Shown: positions 25,638 to 35,564 of the stretch, one piece after another | Numbering within the stretch: position 1 is the stretch's first letter | Layout of the letters: each line of letters begins with the position of its first letter | Assembly: GCA_963665405.2 (NCBI GenBank) | Contig: CAXXUH010000003.1 | Coordinates: 434,001-498,000, forward strand | DNA: 64,000 nucleotides | Direction of reading: 5' to 3' | From: G963665405 sp963665405 | Lineage (GTDB): Bacteria; Chloroflexota; Dehalococcoidia; Lucifugimonadales; G963665405 | Translations under genes and position numbers: made by a program | Notes under the pieces: generated by a model | The model's input: only the letters and a program-made list of their open reading frames with translations | Database searches by the model: none | Told to the model about the DNA's origin: nothing

Positions 25638-26695
25638 CGCCGCCGGTCGTCAGGTGCTCGGGGGTCGGCAAGCGCTTCGGCGAGATCGTCGCCGTCGAGG
25701 ACGTCACCTTCGACCTCGCCCAGGGTGAGATCCTGGCCATTCTCGGACCCAGCGGGTGTGGAAAAACGACGGTCCTGCGCCTGATAGCCGGCTTCGAGAG
25801 CATCGACAGGGGAGAGATCTTCGTCCAGGACCGCCGAGTGTCCGGCCCGTCCGCTCACGCTCCACCCGAAACCAGGAGCGTCGGGATGGTCTTCCAGGAG
25901 TATGCTCTTTTCCCCCACCTCACCGTGGCCGAGAACGTGGCGTTTGGTCTCAGGCGGCTGACGGCCGCCGAGCGACACGCCCGGGTGACCGAGGTGATGG
26001 ACCTGGTCCGGCTCGACAGGCTGGACGCTCGCTACCCGCACGAGCTGTCCGGAGGTCAGCAGCAGAGGGTGGCGCTGGCCAGGACACTGGCGCCGCGGCC
26101 GGTCACCGTCATGCTGGACGAACCCTTCAGCAATCTGGACGCCACCATGCGGTCGGAGGTGCGCCGGGAGGTCGAGGTGATCCTGCGGGAGCGGGACGTC
26201 GCGACGATCTTCGTCACCCACGACCGTGACGAGGCCTTCGCAATGGCCGACCGGATCGCCATCATGCGAGAGGGGCGTCTGGAGCAGATCGACACCCCGG
26301 ACGCGATTTACCGCTCGCCGAGAACGCCGTTCGTGGCGCGCCTTACGACCACCTCCGATTTTCTCGGAGGCCGGGTACGCGACGGGATGGTGCACACCGA
26401 GATCGGGAGGCTGCGGTGGACGAACGGCGGCGAGCGTTTTCCGGAGGAGACGGATGTGGACGTCCTCGTGCACCCGGACGATTTCCTCGTCTTTCCGGAT
26501 GTCGAGGGCAAGGGCACGATCGTCTCGCGAGAGTTCCGTGGCGAGGAGGCGATCCTCCTAGTGCGTCTGCCGTCGGGGGCGACGTTACGGTCCAGACAGC
26601 GTCCGGACTCGACCGTCCCGATCGGCGGGCGCGTCACGCTGATCCCCACCCGGACGGCCGACTTCGTCGCCTTCAGGGCGGGTGACGGGGAATGA
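25634..26695 (+). CDS. ABC transporter ATP-binding protein (FbpC-like)
   Basis: Energises the adjacent permease. The 353-aa product from GTG 25634 (GTGA overlap with the permease) has Walker A GPSGCGKTT (about residues 36-44), a Q-loop VFQEYALFPHLTV, the ABC signature LSGGQQQRVALARTL, Walker B VTVMLDEPFSNLD and a switch histidine in IFVTHDRDEA. The last 110 residues form a TOBE-like regulatory domain (VLVHPDDFLVFPD). The open frame extends far upstream through the permease in another phase and is not used. Domain make-up fits the ferric/sulfate/spermidine ATPase group. Confidence 0.9.
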   Translation: MTPPVVRCSGVGKRFGEIVAVEDVTFDLAQGEILAILGPSGCGKTTVLRLIAGFESIDRGEIFVQDRRVSGPSAHAPPETRSVGMVFQEYALFPHLTVAENVAFGLRRLTAAERHARVTEVMDLVRLDRLDARYPHELSGGQQQRVALARTLAPRPVTVMLDEPFSNLDATMRSEVRREVEVILRERDVATIFVTHDRDEAFAMADRIAIMREGRLEQIDTPDAIYRSPRTPFVARLTTTSDFLGGRVRDGMVHTEIGRLRWTNGGERFPEETDVDVLVHPDDFLVFPDVEGKGTIVSREFRGEEAILLVRLPSGATLRSRQRPDSTVPIGGRVTLIPTRTADFVAFRAGDGE

Positions 26696-26744
26696 CCCGC
26701 TTCGCAGAGGGACGCGTTCCCTGGAGCCGTTCAACAAGGGCTAA

Positions 26745-26865
26745 CGGCCCAGCCCCAGATCCTTCGGTGGCCCGACACGTCGGCCCTTCTCAGGATGACA
26801 ATGGACCGCCTCAACTGATGTCATTCTGAACGGAGTGAAGAATCTGGGGTGGGGAGTGACCCGCC
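26745..26865. repeat. Dispersed inverted repeat, AGATCCTTCGG / GTCATTCTGAACGGAG type
   Basis: CCCCAGATCCTTCGGTGGCCCGACACGTCGGCC (in parts), then TGTCATTCTGAACGGAGTGAAGAATCTGGGG (in parts), facing each other. Same family as 19133-19233. Fills the gap between the ATPase and the convergent hydrolase gene. Confidence 0.7.
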
Positions 26866-26881
26866 CACGGGAAGGTCGGCG

Positions 26882-27778
26882 TCAGCCCGACACGACCTCT
26901 CCCAGGAACTTGGAAACCTCACGGATGAATTCGACCGGGTTGTCTCCGGGCACCAGGTGGCCGGCCCCCTCGATCGTCGCCAGCCGAGCGTCGGGAATCC
27001 TCTCCTCCATCGCCTGTGCGGTCTCAGGGGCGAGGACGTCGCTGTCGCCGCCGCGGATAATCAGGGTCGGGCACGCGATCCCGTCGAGTCGAGCCCAAAG
27101 CCGGGCCGTCAGCGCCGGGTCCGCCTCCACCCTTGGCCCGCCGGTCCCCAGCCGCCTGTCGTACTTCCAGGTCCACCTGCCGTTGGGGAGCTGCTTGATG
27201 TTGTGCAGGATGCTCCCCCTGATCTGCTCGACGGGACGACTGGGGTTGTACTTCCTCACCCGCTCCACGAACTCCTCGACGGAGTCCATCTCGTCGGACT
27301 GCTGGGTGAAGCGGCGGATGCGGCCGGTTCCCGACCGTTGCATCTCCGGGCCTGCGTCCACGATCACCAGACCCCTCACCCGCTCCGGGTGGAGCGAGGC
27401 GTAGCTCGACGCGATCCGGCCTCCCATCGACAGGCCCACCAGGATCACCGGCTCCGCGCTCAGCGAGTGTACGACGGCATGGACGTCAGCCTGGGCCGAC
27501 TCGGTCGAATAGTCGCCGTCGGGAGACCAGTCGCTGTCGCCGTGTCCGCGCTGGTCCAAGGCGACGACACGGAACCGGTCGCACAGGGACAGCGCTACAA
27601 AGTCCCAGGAGTGGGCGGTCTGTGCGAATCCGTGGAGCAGCAGGAGGGTGGGGTTGCTCTCGAAACCCCAGTCCAGGTATTTGAGGCGGAGGTCCTTCAC
27701 CAGGATGCTGCCGCTCCGAGGTTGTACGTTGCTGGCGAACGGGACTCCGGCGGCGCGGGCCGCGTCGAAGAGGGACAT
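26882..27778 (-). CDS. Alpha/beta hydrolase
   Basis: Serine hydrolase of the alpha/beta fold; substrate unknown. From ATG 27778 the product has 298 aa (a TTG at 27808 would add ten). Motifs are the oxyanion region LLLLHGFAQTAHSWD, DQRGHGDS, the nucleophile elbow VGLSMGGR (Ser near residue 120), an acid in GGDSDV and the catalytic His in EGAGHLVPGD near the C-terminus. Length and motif order resemble esterases and C-C hydrolases. It lies 60 nt downstream of glmS on the same strand but has no functional link to it. Convergent with the ABC operon. Confidence 0.85.
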   Translation of the reverse strand: MSLFDAARAAGVPFASNVQPRSGSILVKDLRLKYLDWGFESNPTLLLLHGFAQTAHSWDFVALSLCDRFRVVALDQRGHGDSDWSPDGDYSTESAQADVHAVVHSLSAEPVILVGLSMGGRIASSYASLHPERVRGLVIVDAGPEMQRSGTGRIRRFTQQSDEMDSVEEFVERVRKYNPSRPVEQIRGSILHNIKQLPNGRWTWKYDRRLGTGGPRVEADPALTARLWARLDGIACPTLIIRGGDSDVLAPETAQAMEERIPDARLATIEGAGHLVPGDNPVEFIREVSKFLGEVVSG

Positions 27779-27839
27779 GCCTCGGTCTGTGTGCGGATCG
27801 GTTGTCAAGTGCGGTATTTCATCGTCTTGCTAGTGAACG

Positions 27840-29684
<1,845 letters not shown>

Positions 29685-29703
29685 CTTGACCTCCGGTGTC
29701 CGG

Positions 29704-29718
29704 CACCCTGGCAGGGTG
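29704..29718 (-). other. Hairpin in the glmS leader
   Basis: CACCCTG, C, CAGGGTG on the minus strand, extendable outward with CCGA/CCGG pairing, ending 10 nt before the ribosome binding site. It could modulate translation; no known RNA family is recognised. Confidence 0.35.
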
Positions 29719-29847
29719 TCGGAGTGACTCTTTCGACCCTTTCGACCATCCCCTCCGATACGCCCCGTTTCATCGGGGCATCGAGAGTCTCGATGAGCGA
29801 AGCATCATCGGACCTGGCTCGCTTCCTGGCCAGGAAGGGGGGTAGCT

Positions 29848-29915
29848 GATATCTGAGGGAAGCCCTCAAGCTCCTAGTCGCAAAGGGCCTCGCCTCCCCG
29901 CACTCCCCGTCCTCT
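29848..29915. repeat. Degenerate modular hairpin repeat
   Basis: ATATCTGAGGGAAGCCCTCAAGCTCC (in parts), then AAAGGGCCTCGCC and GCACTCCCCGTCCTC. The first stem TGAGGG/CCCTCA is kept; the second is degraded. Lies between plsC and glmS. Confidence 0.65.
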
Positions 29916-29932
29916 TCTCTTGGAAGCGGCTC

Positions 29933-30667
29933 CTAGCCGCCCGGCGCGCTCTGGGCAGGACCGTTGTCGTTAGCGTAAGTCACGGCCCCGCCTGCCACCG
30001 CTCGTTCGTGACCGGCCGCAGCGGAGCCGGCGCGCGGCGTAGCGTACGCGCCCCTGTACTCTTCCGGCAGCAGCATCGCGACCCGGTTCATGATCATGTC
30101 TGTCAGCGATTGCAGAACCTCTTTGCTCGGCTTGCCCTCCACCACGGGGAGTGAGAAGGGCATGCCGATGTTGACCCGCAGGCGCCCGCTCGGATAAAAC
30201 ACCTTGAAGCACGACCCGTGCCGCTCGGTCCCGGTCATGCCGACCGGAAGAATCGTCGCCTGAGTCGTCAGCGCGATCTGGGCTATGCCGATTCGTGCCC
30301 TTCTCATCCCGCCTGTGCTTCTTGTGCCTTCGGGGAACACGACAAGGACCTGGTCGCTTCCCAGCTTCTCCAGCGACCAGCGGTAGGCGCGAAGATCGGT
30401 CTCCCCCCTCCGCAGCGGAAACGCGCCCCACGCGCGCAGGAACCACCGAGCGATGAAGACGCGGAAGATACCCTCCTTGGCCAGGAACCAGATTCTCCTC
30501 GGCAGCGCCGCCGCGAGAATCGAAGGGTCCATGTTGCTCTGGTGGTTGCAGACCACGATCAGTGGGCCCATCGGAGGCACGTTCTCCACCCCCGCCACCT
30601 TGTAGTCGGAGAACAGCCGAAAGGCGATCTTCTGCAGGAACTCGCAGACCCTGTAGACGATGTCCAT
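29933..30667 (-). CDS. plsC: 1-acyl-sn-glycerol-3-phosphate acyltransferase
   Basis: Acylates lysophosphatidate to phosphatidate, the CdsA substrate; membrane associated. The roughly 244-aa product has the PlsC motifs NHQSNMDP (catalytic His and Asp, about residues 37-44), a KEGIFR segment and FPEGTRST (about 113-120). The ATG at 30667 overlaps the cmk stop (TGATG); a GTG one codon earlier is also possible. The C-terminal 30 residues are Ala/Gly-rich and unrelated to the catalytic domain. The cmk-plsC pairing is common in bacteria. Confidence 0.92.
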   Translation of the reverse strand: MDIVYRVCEFLQKIAFRLFSDYKVAGVENVPPMGPLIVVCNHQSNMDPSILAAALPRRIWFLAKEGIFRVFIARWFLRAWGAFPLRRGETDLRAYRWSLEKLGSDQVLVVFPEGTRSTGGMRRARIGIAQIALTTQATILPVGMTGTERHGSCFKVFYPSGRLRVNIGMPFSLPVVEGKPSKEVLQSLTDMIMNRVAMLLPEEYRGAYATPRAGSAAAGHERAVAGGAVTYANDNGPAQSAPGG

Positions 30668-31356
30668 CACGCCCCCCGGATCAGTTCCAGGACCCTGTCG
30701 ACGACCTCGTGTATCTCGAGGCGGTCGGTGTCGATCCGGACCGCATCATCGGCCTGCCGCAGCGGCGACTCCACCCGCTCCGAGTCGAGCCGGTCCCGTC
30801 TGACTACGGACTCGACGACCCGCTCGTAGCTCCCGGGCTCGTCGTGGGCGCCCTCCCGATGCCGGCGCCGCGCTCGGGATTCCACCGACGCTGTCAGGAA
30901 GACCTTTGGGGCCGCGCCGGGCAACACGACGGTCCCGATGTCTCGCCCCGCCATCACGATCGGCGCTTGATCCGCTATGGTCTGCTGCTGTGCCACGAGC
31001 GCTCGCCGCACGCCCCGAACGGCGGCAACGAGCGAGACCCCCTTCTCGACCTCGAGCTCCCGCATGTTTTGGGTGACCTCCCGGCCGTCGACGGCCAGAC
31101 GGTACTCGCCGCCTGCGAGGACGAGACCGAACTCGATCTCTTCCGCGAGACGGGTGAGCGCCTGGTGATCTTCCATATCGAAGTTTCGGCGCAGGGCTTC
31201 GTGTGTGACGGCCCGGTACATCGTTCCCGTGTCCAGAAAGCGGACGCCCAGCCTCTCGGCCAGGAGCCTGCCGACGACGCTCTTGCCCGAGGCGACGGGA
31301 CCGTCGATCGCTACGGCGAGGGGATCAGACAACCGACGCGGCCAACCGGGCGCCAC
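30667..31356 (-). CDS. cmk: Cytidylate kinase
   Basis: Phosphorylates CMP/dCMP. The P-loop AIDGPVASGKSVVGRLLAE is near the N-terminus; FLDTGTMYRAVTHEALRR and GRDIGTVVLPGA follow, as in the Cmk family. The frame is open up to 31440 (257 aa), but a promoter with its -10 at 31404-31409 lies inside that extension. I therefore favour the GTG at 31356, which gives 229 aa, close to the usual 225. The stop overlaps plsC (TGATG). Confidence 0.9.
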   Translation of the reverse strand: MAPGWPRRLSDPLAVAIDGPVASGKSVVGRLLAERLGVRFLDTGTMYRAVTHEALRRNFDMEDHQALTRLAEEIEFGLVLAGGEYRLAVDGREVTQNMRELEVEKGVSLVAAVRGVRRALVAQQQTIADQAPIVMAGRDIGTVVLPGAAPKVFLTASVESRARRRHREGAHDEPGSYERVVESVVRRDRLDSERVESPLRQADDAVRIDTDRLEIHEVVDRVLELIRGA

Positions 31357-31403
31357 CGTTCGCGCTCGCGCCGGATTCGTGACTTGAACCGACCATCTAC
31401 GAG

Positions 31404-31433
31404 AGTATAGTTCGCGCCCCCGTGCCACCGCAA
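31404..31433 (-). promoter_or_regulatory. Promoter of cmk-plsC
   Basis: On the minus strand TTGCGG, 18 nt, TATACT, about 48 nt before the chosen cmk GTG. The -10 is strong. Confidence 0.6.
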
Positions 31434-31635
31434 GGATCATGAGGGCTGTCGGTGCCTCCGATTAGGGATAGCCCCGGCCCGGCATCCACGCGCATACCCG
31501 ATCGGACCCGGTCGGCATCTCAGCTCAGGAGACGGGCAACGGATCCGCGTCGACCTCGCGCTCGCGTGGCCCGGCCCATATCCGTGCCCGTCGGGTATAC
31601 TGCCCGGTGGCACCGAGTACCGAACAGGGGGGTCA

Positions 31636-32121
31636 ATGGAAGCTCAGAACGTCACTCTCCAGAAAGACGAGCAGGTCGTGCTCGAGCAGGACGGAGCGGT
31701 TGTTACTGACCGACGCATTCTGGCGCTCAAGGGAGCCCCCGGTCCCGCCGCGACTTGGGACGAAGCCGGCATAAAAGACGTCCTGACGGTGCAGATGCTG
31801 TCCGGCGGGCAGGAGAGCCGTATGGAGCCGGGGATCAAACTGGCGGCCGTGGGAGGCGTCGTCGCCGTCGCCGGGGCGCTCGCGGACACCACCCTGGACC
31901 TGCCCAGGTTTGTCAACCTCCTGTTTCTGGTCGGACTGATCGCGTTCATGTTCGGCATGTACTTCATCATGAGCAGCCTCTTGCGGGTGAAGCCGCATAC
32001 CAGCGTCTTCTTCGTTATCCCGGGGCGGAAGGACATCAGGGTCTCCTTCCCAGGGAGGGAGAACGCGCAGGCCGACGAGCTTATGAGGGCCTTCGCCAGG
32101 GTCAAGCGGGAGACGATCTAG
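31636..32121 (+). CDS. Hypothetical membrane protein with PH-like N-terminus
   Basis: I do not recognise a characterised family. The 161-aa product has an N-terminal soluble part (VVLEQDGAVVTDRRILALKG), whose TDRRIL motif resembles the start of bacterial PH-like domains. Two adjacent membrane helices follow (about residues 68-85 and 92-112), then a soluble C-terminus (VFFVIPGRKDIRVSFPGREN), again beta-rich. It may therefore be a membrane-anchored PH-like protein split by a helical hairpin. ATG after a GGGGGG purine run. A lipoprotein gene follows after 32 nt on the same strand, suggesting an envelope role. Confidence 0.7.
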   Translation: MEAQNVTLQKDEQVVLEQDGAVVTDRRILALKGAPGPAATWDEAGIKDVLTVQMLSGGQESRMEPGIKLAAVGGVVAVAGALADTTLDLPRFVNLLFLVGLIAFMFGMYFIMSSLLRVKPHTSVFFVIPGRKDIRVSFPGRENAQADELMRAFARVKRETI

Positions 32122-32153
32122 TCCGGGTCAGGCGCTGGCTGGAAGACGAGAAT

Positions 32154-32783
32154 ATGGCAAGTGAAATGGCTGACGGCACCGCACTGATAGTGAATCTACG
32201 ACGGACGGTGCTCGCGGTTGTGGCGCTCGCCCTCGTTGCGCTGACCGCCTGCTCTGCCTCCGCGTCGACGGACGCCGAAACGACAGCCCGCGATCCCGAC
32301 GCTGTGGCGCTGGAGGCGATGGCCGACGACGCCCGGCGTCTGGTGCAGGAGACGGAGTCGACGGCTGTACTTCGGCAGATAGGAGTCGGCGTCTCTTCGG
32401 GCCAGTACTTCTTTCATTTCACTGATGCCGCCTCGACATTGGTGGTGGTCGTGGTGGCTCCAGGTATGGACTCGCCTCCCGAGTCCTGGGAGGTGCACCC
32501 CCCGTCAGTCTCACCGCTGGTGGGCCACGTGGCGGCAGACCTTAGCATGGGGAGCCTGCGAACCGGTCCGGACGCCGTTCAGCGGGCCGCATCGTCGCAC
32601 TGGGGAAGCTGTGAGAACGCCAATGTGGGTCTCACAGGGGAAGGCGACGACCTCGTTTGGTATGTCTTCTGCGAGCTTCCCGAAGGCGTGCTCTCGGGGA
32701 CGGTCGACGGGCGAACCGGCGAGTTTATCGCCTCCGGCGCTCCTCCGGCCATCAGGCCACCCACCGCCACGGCCAAGCCTTAA
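32154..32783 (+). CDS. Hypothetical lipoprotein
   Basis: Function unknown. From ATG 32154 (GGAAG 8 nt upstream) the product has 209 aa: a basic start (NLRRT), a hydrophobic core and a lipobox LTAC with the lipidated Cys at position 33. After it come a Ser/Ala/Thr linker and a globular part with two more cysteines (SCENANVG, YVFCELPEG), which could form a disulfide outside the membrane. The tail is Pro/Thr-rich. The longer frame start at 31755 lies inside the preceding gene and was rejected. Probably cotranscribed with the membrane protein upstream. Confidence 0.72.
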   Translation: MASEMADGTALIVNLRRTVLAVVALALVALTACSASASTDAETTARDPDAVALEAMADDARRLVQETESTAVLRQIGVGVSSGQYFFHFTDAASTLVVVVVAPGMDSPPESWEVHPPSVSPLVGHVAADLSMGSLRTGPDAVQRAASSHWGSCENANVGLTGEGDDLVWYVFCELPEGVLSGTVDGRTGEFIASGAPPAIRPPTATAKP

Positions 32784-32877
32784 ACCCGGTACCCTCTCAC
32801 CCCAGGCCCCAGGTAGCGAGCGATCACAGCGGACCGTGTCTGAGCTACCCTGCGCCATCCTAGAGCATCGCGTCCGC

Positions 32878-32905
32878 TTGACTCCGTTTCGGGAGCGTTT
32901 ACAAT
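32878..32905 (+). promoter_or_regulatory. Promoter of monooxygenase 2
   Basis: TTGACT, 16 nt, TACAAT, ending 42 nt before the GTG start. Confidence 0.6.
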
Positions 32906-32947
32906 GACGCCAAATCGACGACCGGTTGGCCCTCCAGGAGGATTCTG

Positions 32948-34135
32948 GTGATCACCAGGTTCGGCTCGCTTTTCGCTGCGTATCCCGCGATCGAGAACGT
33001 CGGCTTCGACGGCAAGCCCGTCGACGACCGGCACTACTCCAACGAGCACCTGGCGACGGCTTTCGACGACACCGCGAAGATAGCCCAGCTGATGGACAGG
33101 ACCGGCTACGATGTGTTCTGGCTGGCCGAGCACCATTTCCAGTCCGAGGGCTACGAGTGCGTGCCCAACATCCCTCTGATGGCCGTCCACCTGTCGCACC
33201 TGACCAAGAGGATCAAGTTCGGCAGCGCCTTCAACATCCCGCCTATGTGGCACCCTCTCAGGCTGGCCGAGGACTTTGCCACCGCCGACATCCTCACCGG
33301 AGGACGGCTCATCTTCGGCATCGGCCGGGGCTATCACACCCGGGAGGTGGAGGTTCTGGGCGCTCCGCTTCTCGACCAGGAGGCCAACCGCGACCTGTTC
33401 GAGGAGCAGGTCGAGATCATCTTCAAGGCGTTCAACGAGGACTCGTTCTCGCACCACGGGAAGCATTACGACATCCCGGCCGCCGTGCCGTACCGCGGCC
33501 ATGAGATCAAGGAGATCACCCTGGTCCCCCGCCCAATGAACCTGCCGGTGGAGACCTGGCAGCCGATAGTCAGCGGGAGCCAGCGGGGTATGGACTTCAT
33601 GGCGAAGCACGGGGTCAAGGGGCTGATAGGCGGAGGCGCCGCCCCGGGCGGAGCCTCCGAGAAGCTCGTCCACCAGTGGCGCGACACGCTCGCAAGGCAC
33701 GGGCGAGACACCGTGCCCGGAGAGGACCTGCTGGTCAGCTACTACGTGTGGATGGCCGACACGCCCGAGCAGGCCATGGAGGAGGCCACACCGTACTTCG
33801 AGGAGCACACCAAGATGTTCGCTCCTCTGGGGATGGTCCCCGGACTGACCGACGAGCAGATTCGGGCCACGGCGGACCCCCAGCGGGTGCGCAGCATGGG
33901 GATGCCCACGGTGGAGGACTCCGTGAAGGCGGGCGCCTACATCTGCGGGCCGCCGGAGACGATCATCGAGACGCTGATGGAGGTCCAGAGCAGGTTCCCG
34001 GGCCTCGGCGAGATGATCCTCAGCTATCCGATCGCGACTCCGGTGGAGACGATCCTGAAGCAGCTGGAGTGGTTCGCCAGGGACGTCATCCCTGTGTTCA
34101 GGGCCCAGGTCGCGGAGTCTGCACCCGCCGACTGA
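32948..34135 (+). CDS. Luciferase-like FMN-dependent monooxygenase 2
   Basis: Flavin-dependent TIM-barrel oxygenase of the luciferase superfamily, 395 aa. Motifs are GYDVFWLAEHHFQSEGYE (about residues 52-69), FGSAFNIPPMWHPLRLAED and ILTGGRLIFGIGRGYHTREVE (in parts, about 115-135), with a C-terminal ICGPPETIIETL segment. GTG start with AGGAGG 5 nt upstream. It differs clearly from the pair at 21462 and 62874, for example in the long N-terminal loop and the GIGRGYH phosphate-binding segment, so it belongs to another subfamily. It is convergent with an SDR gene that might act on the same compound class. Substrate unknown. Confidence 0.88.
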   Translation: MITRFGSLFAAYPAIENVGFDGKPVDDRHYSNEHLATAFDDTAKIAQLMDRTGYDVFWLAEHHFQSEGYECVPNIPLMAVHLSHLTKRIKFGSAFNIPPMWHPLRLAEDFATADILTGGRLIFGIGRGYHTREVEVLGAPLLDQEANRDLFEEQVEIIFKAFNEDSFSHHGKHYDIPAAVPYRGHEIKEITLVPRPMNLPVETWQPIVSGSQRGMDFMAKHGVKGLIGGGAAPGGASEKLVHQWRDTLARHGRDTVPGEDLLVSYYVWMADTPEQAMEEATPYFEEHTKMFAPLGMVPGLTDEQIRATADPQRVRSMGMPTVEDSVKAGAYICGPPETIIETLMEVQSRFPGLGEMILSYPIATPVETILKQLEWFARDVIPVFRAQVAESAPAD

Positions 34136-34178
34136 GCCGGTTGCGCCGATGTGTCCTGAGCTGTAACCCCCGGACCCT

Positions 34179-34910
34179 CTACCCCCTCCCAACGTACGGC
34201 TGCTCGGTTGGCAGGATGATTGCCTCGAGCATGTTGACGTGCTGCGGGAGCGCCGCGATCGCCAGGACCATGGTGGCCACCTCGTCGGGCGTCATCATCG
34301 GCTCGCCGCCCTGCGACATCGGACTGCCGCCTCCGCCGTCCTTGACCACGTTTCCGGGATGCAGACAGCCGGCGGATATGCCGAAAGCCCGACCCTCCAA
34401 AGCCGTCGACTTGGTCAGGCCGATCATCCCGTGCTTGGATGCGGTGTACGGCGCGGAGTTCATCCGCGGCACCTGGCCAGAGGTGCTCCCGATGTTGATG
34501 ATCCTCCCGCTGCGCTGCTTTTTCATAATCTTCATCGCCTCGCGGGTGCCCAGGAAGGCCCCGGTCAGGTTGACGTCGAGCACCCTCCGCCACGTCTCGA
34601 CGGACAGCTCCTCCAGCGGGCCCCCGTCGAAGATGCCCGAGTTGTTGACCAGGATGTCGAGCCGTCCGAACTCCCCCATCGTCCGCTCGAACAGGGACAC
34701 TACTTGCGACTCCTCGGTCACGTCTGTGGGGACGACGAGGACGGTCGCGCCCGTTCCCCTGACCTCCTCCGCGGTGGCATCCAGGTTGGTGCTGTTCCTG
34801 GAGGCGATGACCAGCCTCGCTCCCTCCCTCGCGAAGGCTCGGGCGATCCCCTTGCCGATGCCGGTCCCGGCACCGGTGATGATGCACGTCTTGTCCTTGA
34901 GCTGATTCAT
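34179..34910 (-). CDS. Short-chain dehydrogenase/reductase 2
   Basis: Classical SDR, 243 aa. Motifs are TGAGTGIG (residues 13-20), DVTEESQV, NNSGIFDGG, the active-site serine in NIGSTSGQ, and YTASK with catalytic Tyr and Lys (about residues 155-159). A basic residue after beta-2 (IASRNST) favours NADPH. The ATG follows GAGGAG by 7 nt. The C-terminus ends differently from typical 3-oxoacyl reductases (LEAIILPTEQPYVGRG), as in a subgroup where it contributes to the substrate site. Convergent with monooxygenase 2. Confidence 0.88.
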   Translation of the reverse strand: MNQLKDKTCIITGAGTGIGKGIARAFAREGARLVIASRNSTNLDATAEEVRGTGATVLVVPTDVTEESQVVSLFERTMGEFGRLDILVNNSGIFDGGPLEELSVETWRRVLDVNLTGAFLGTREAMKIMKKQRSGRIINIGSTSGQVPRMNSAPYTASKHGMIGLTKSTALEGRAFGISAGCLHPGNVVKDGGGGSPMSQGGEPMMTPDEVATMVLAIAALPQHVNMLEAIILPTEQPYVGRG

Positions 34911-35097
34911 GGGAAACTCCTCGGTTCGATGCGGCGCGTTCCGACGGCACGTCTCGGCAGACGACAGTTAACAGTCCGGTCCGGCGACTGTCAAGGCGGT
35001 GCGCCCGGGGGGCCGAACGGCGGGTACGCGACCGGCCCGGCCCCGAGAAAGGCCGGTGCGGCGCGGCGAATCCAGTCGAGAGCCCGCCCCTCCTAAG

Positions 35098-35126
35098 TTG
35101 AATCCGGAAAATCGCTGGGATATAAT
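35098..35126 (+). promoter_or_regulatory. Ferredoxin promoter
   Basis: TTGAAT, 17 nt, TATAAT (perfect -10), 75 nt before the ferredoxin ATG. It may also serve aconitase, 114 nt beyond the ferredoxin stop. The rest of the 291-nt gap shows nothing. Confidence 0.75.
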
Positions 35127-35201
35127 CAAAGTGCTGCTGGAGGGGCCGAGCGCCCCCGAAGCAAGTCTGCACCCCCTTGAGACCGGGAGGTCGAAGCCGT
35201 A

Positions 35202-35450
35202 ATGACCTACATAATCGCCGAGCCGTGCGTGGGCGTCAAAGACGGGGCCTGCGTCGACGTGTGCCCAGTCGACTGTATCTACACCAAAGACGAAGACGAC
35301 ATGTTCTACATCAACCCCGAAGAGTGTATCGACTGCGCGGCCTGCGAGCCGGTCTGTCCCGTGACCGCCATCTTCGCCGAGGATGACACGCCGGACCAGT
35401 GGGTCGACTTCATCGACAAGAACTACGTCTACTTCGGACAGTCGCGCTAG
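35202..35450 (+). CDS. fdxA: 7Fe-type ferredoxin
   Basis: Small electron carrier, 82 aa. The N-terminal half has CVGVKDGACVDVCPVDCIY and the second half CIDCAACEPVCPV, the cysteine spacing of the 3Fe-4S/4Fe-4S (FdxA-like) ferredoxins. The longer gap between the first cysteines (C9, C17, C21, C25 region) is what separates this from a plain 8Fe ferredoxin. The short acidic C-terminus (FAEDDTPDQWVDF) is usual. The ATG follows GGGAGG by about 9 nt, under a strong promoter. Possible partners include IspG and flavin reductases feeding the monooxygenases (inference only). Confidence 0.9.
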   Translation: MTYIIAEPCVGVKDGACVDVCPVDCIYTKDEDDMFYINPEECIDCAACEPVCPVTAIFAEDDTPDQWVDFIDKNYVYFGQSR

Positions 35451-35564
35451 CGCCGCGCGCGCCAGACGGCGCCGCATCCAGAACCTTTGGCGGCGGCCCG
35501 GGTCGGCCGAATTGGTCTCCCAGGCCGCTTCTCTGAATCGTTCGTCTCGTGGGAGGGCCGAGTC

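Noticed and set aside
29685..29932. glmS ribozyme upstream of glmS
   Set aside because: Only a simple hairpin and a degenerate dispersed repeat are visible; I cannot match the conserved ribozyme core.
31357..31440. 28-residue N-terminal extension of Cmk
   Set aside because: It contains a good promoter and lengthens the protein beyond the family norm.
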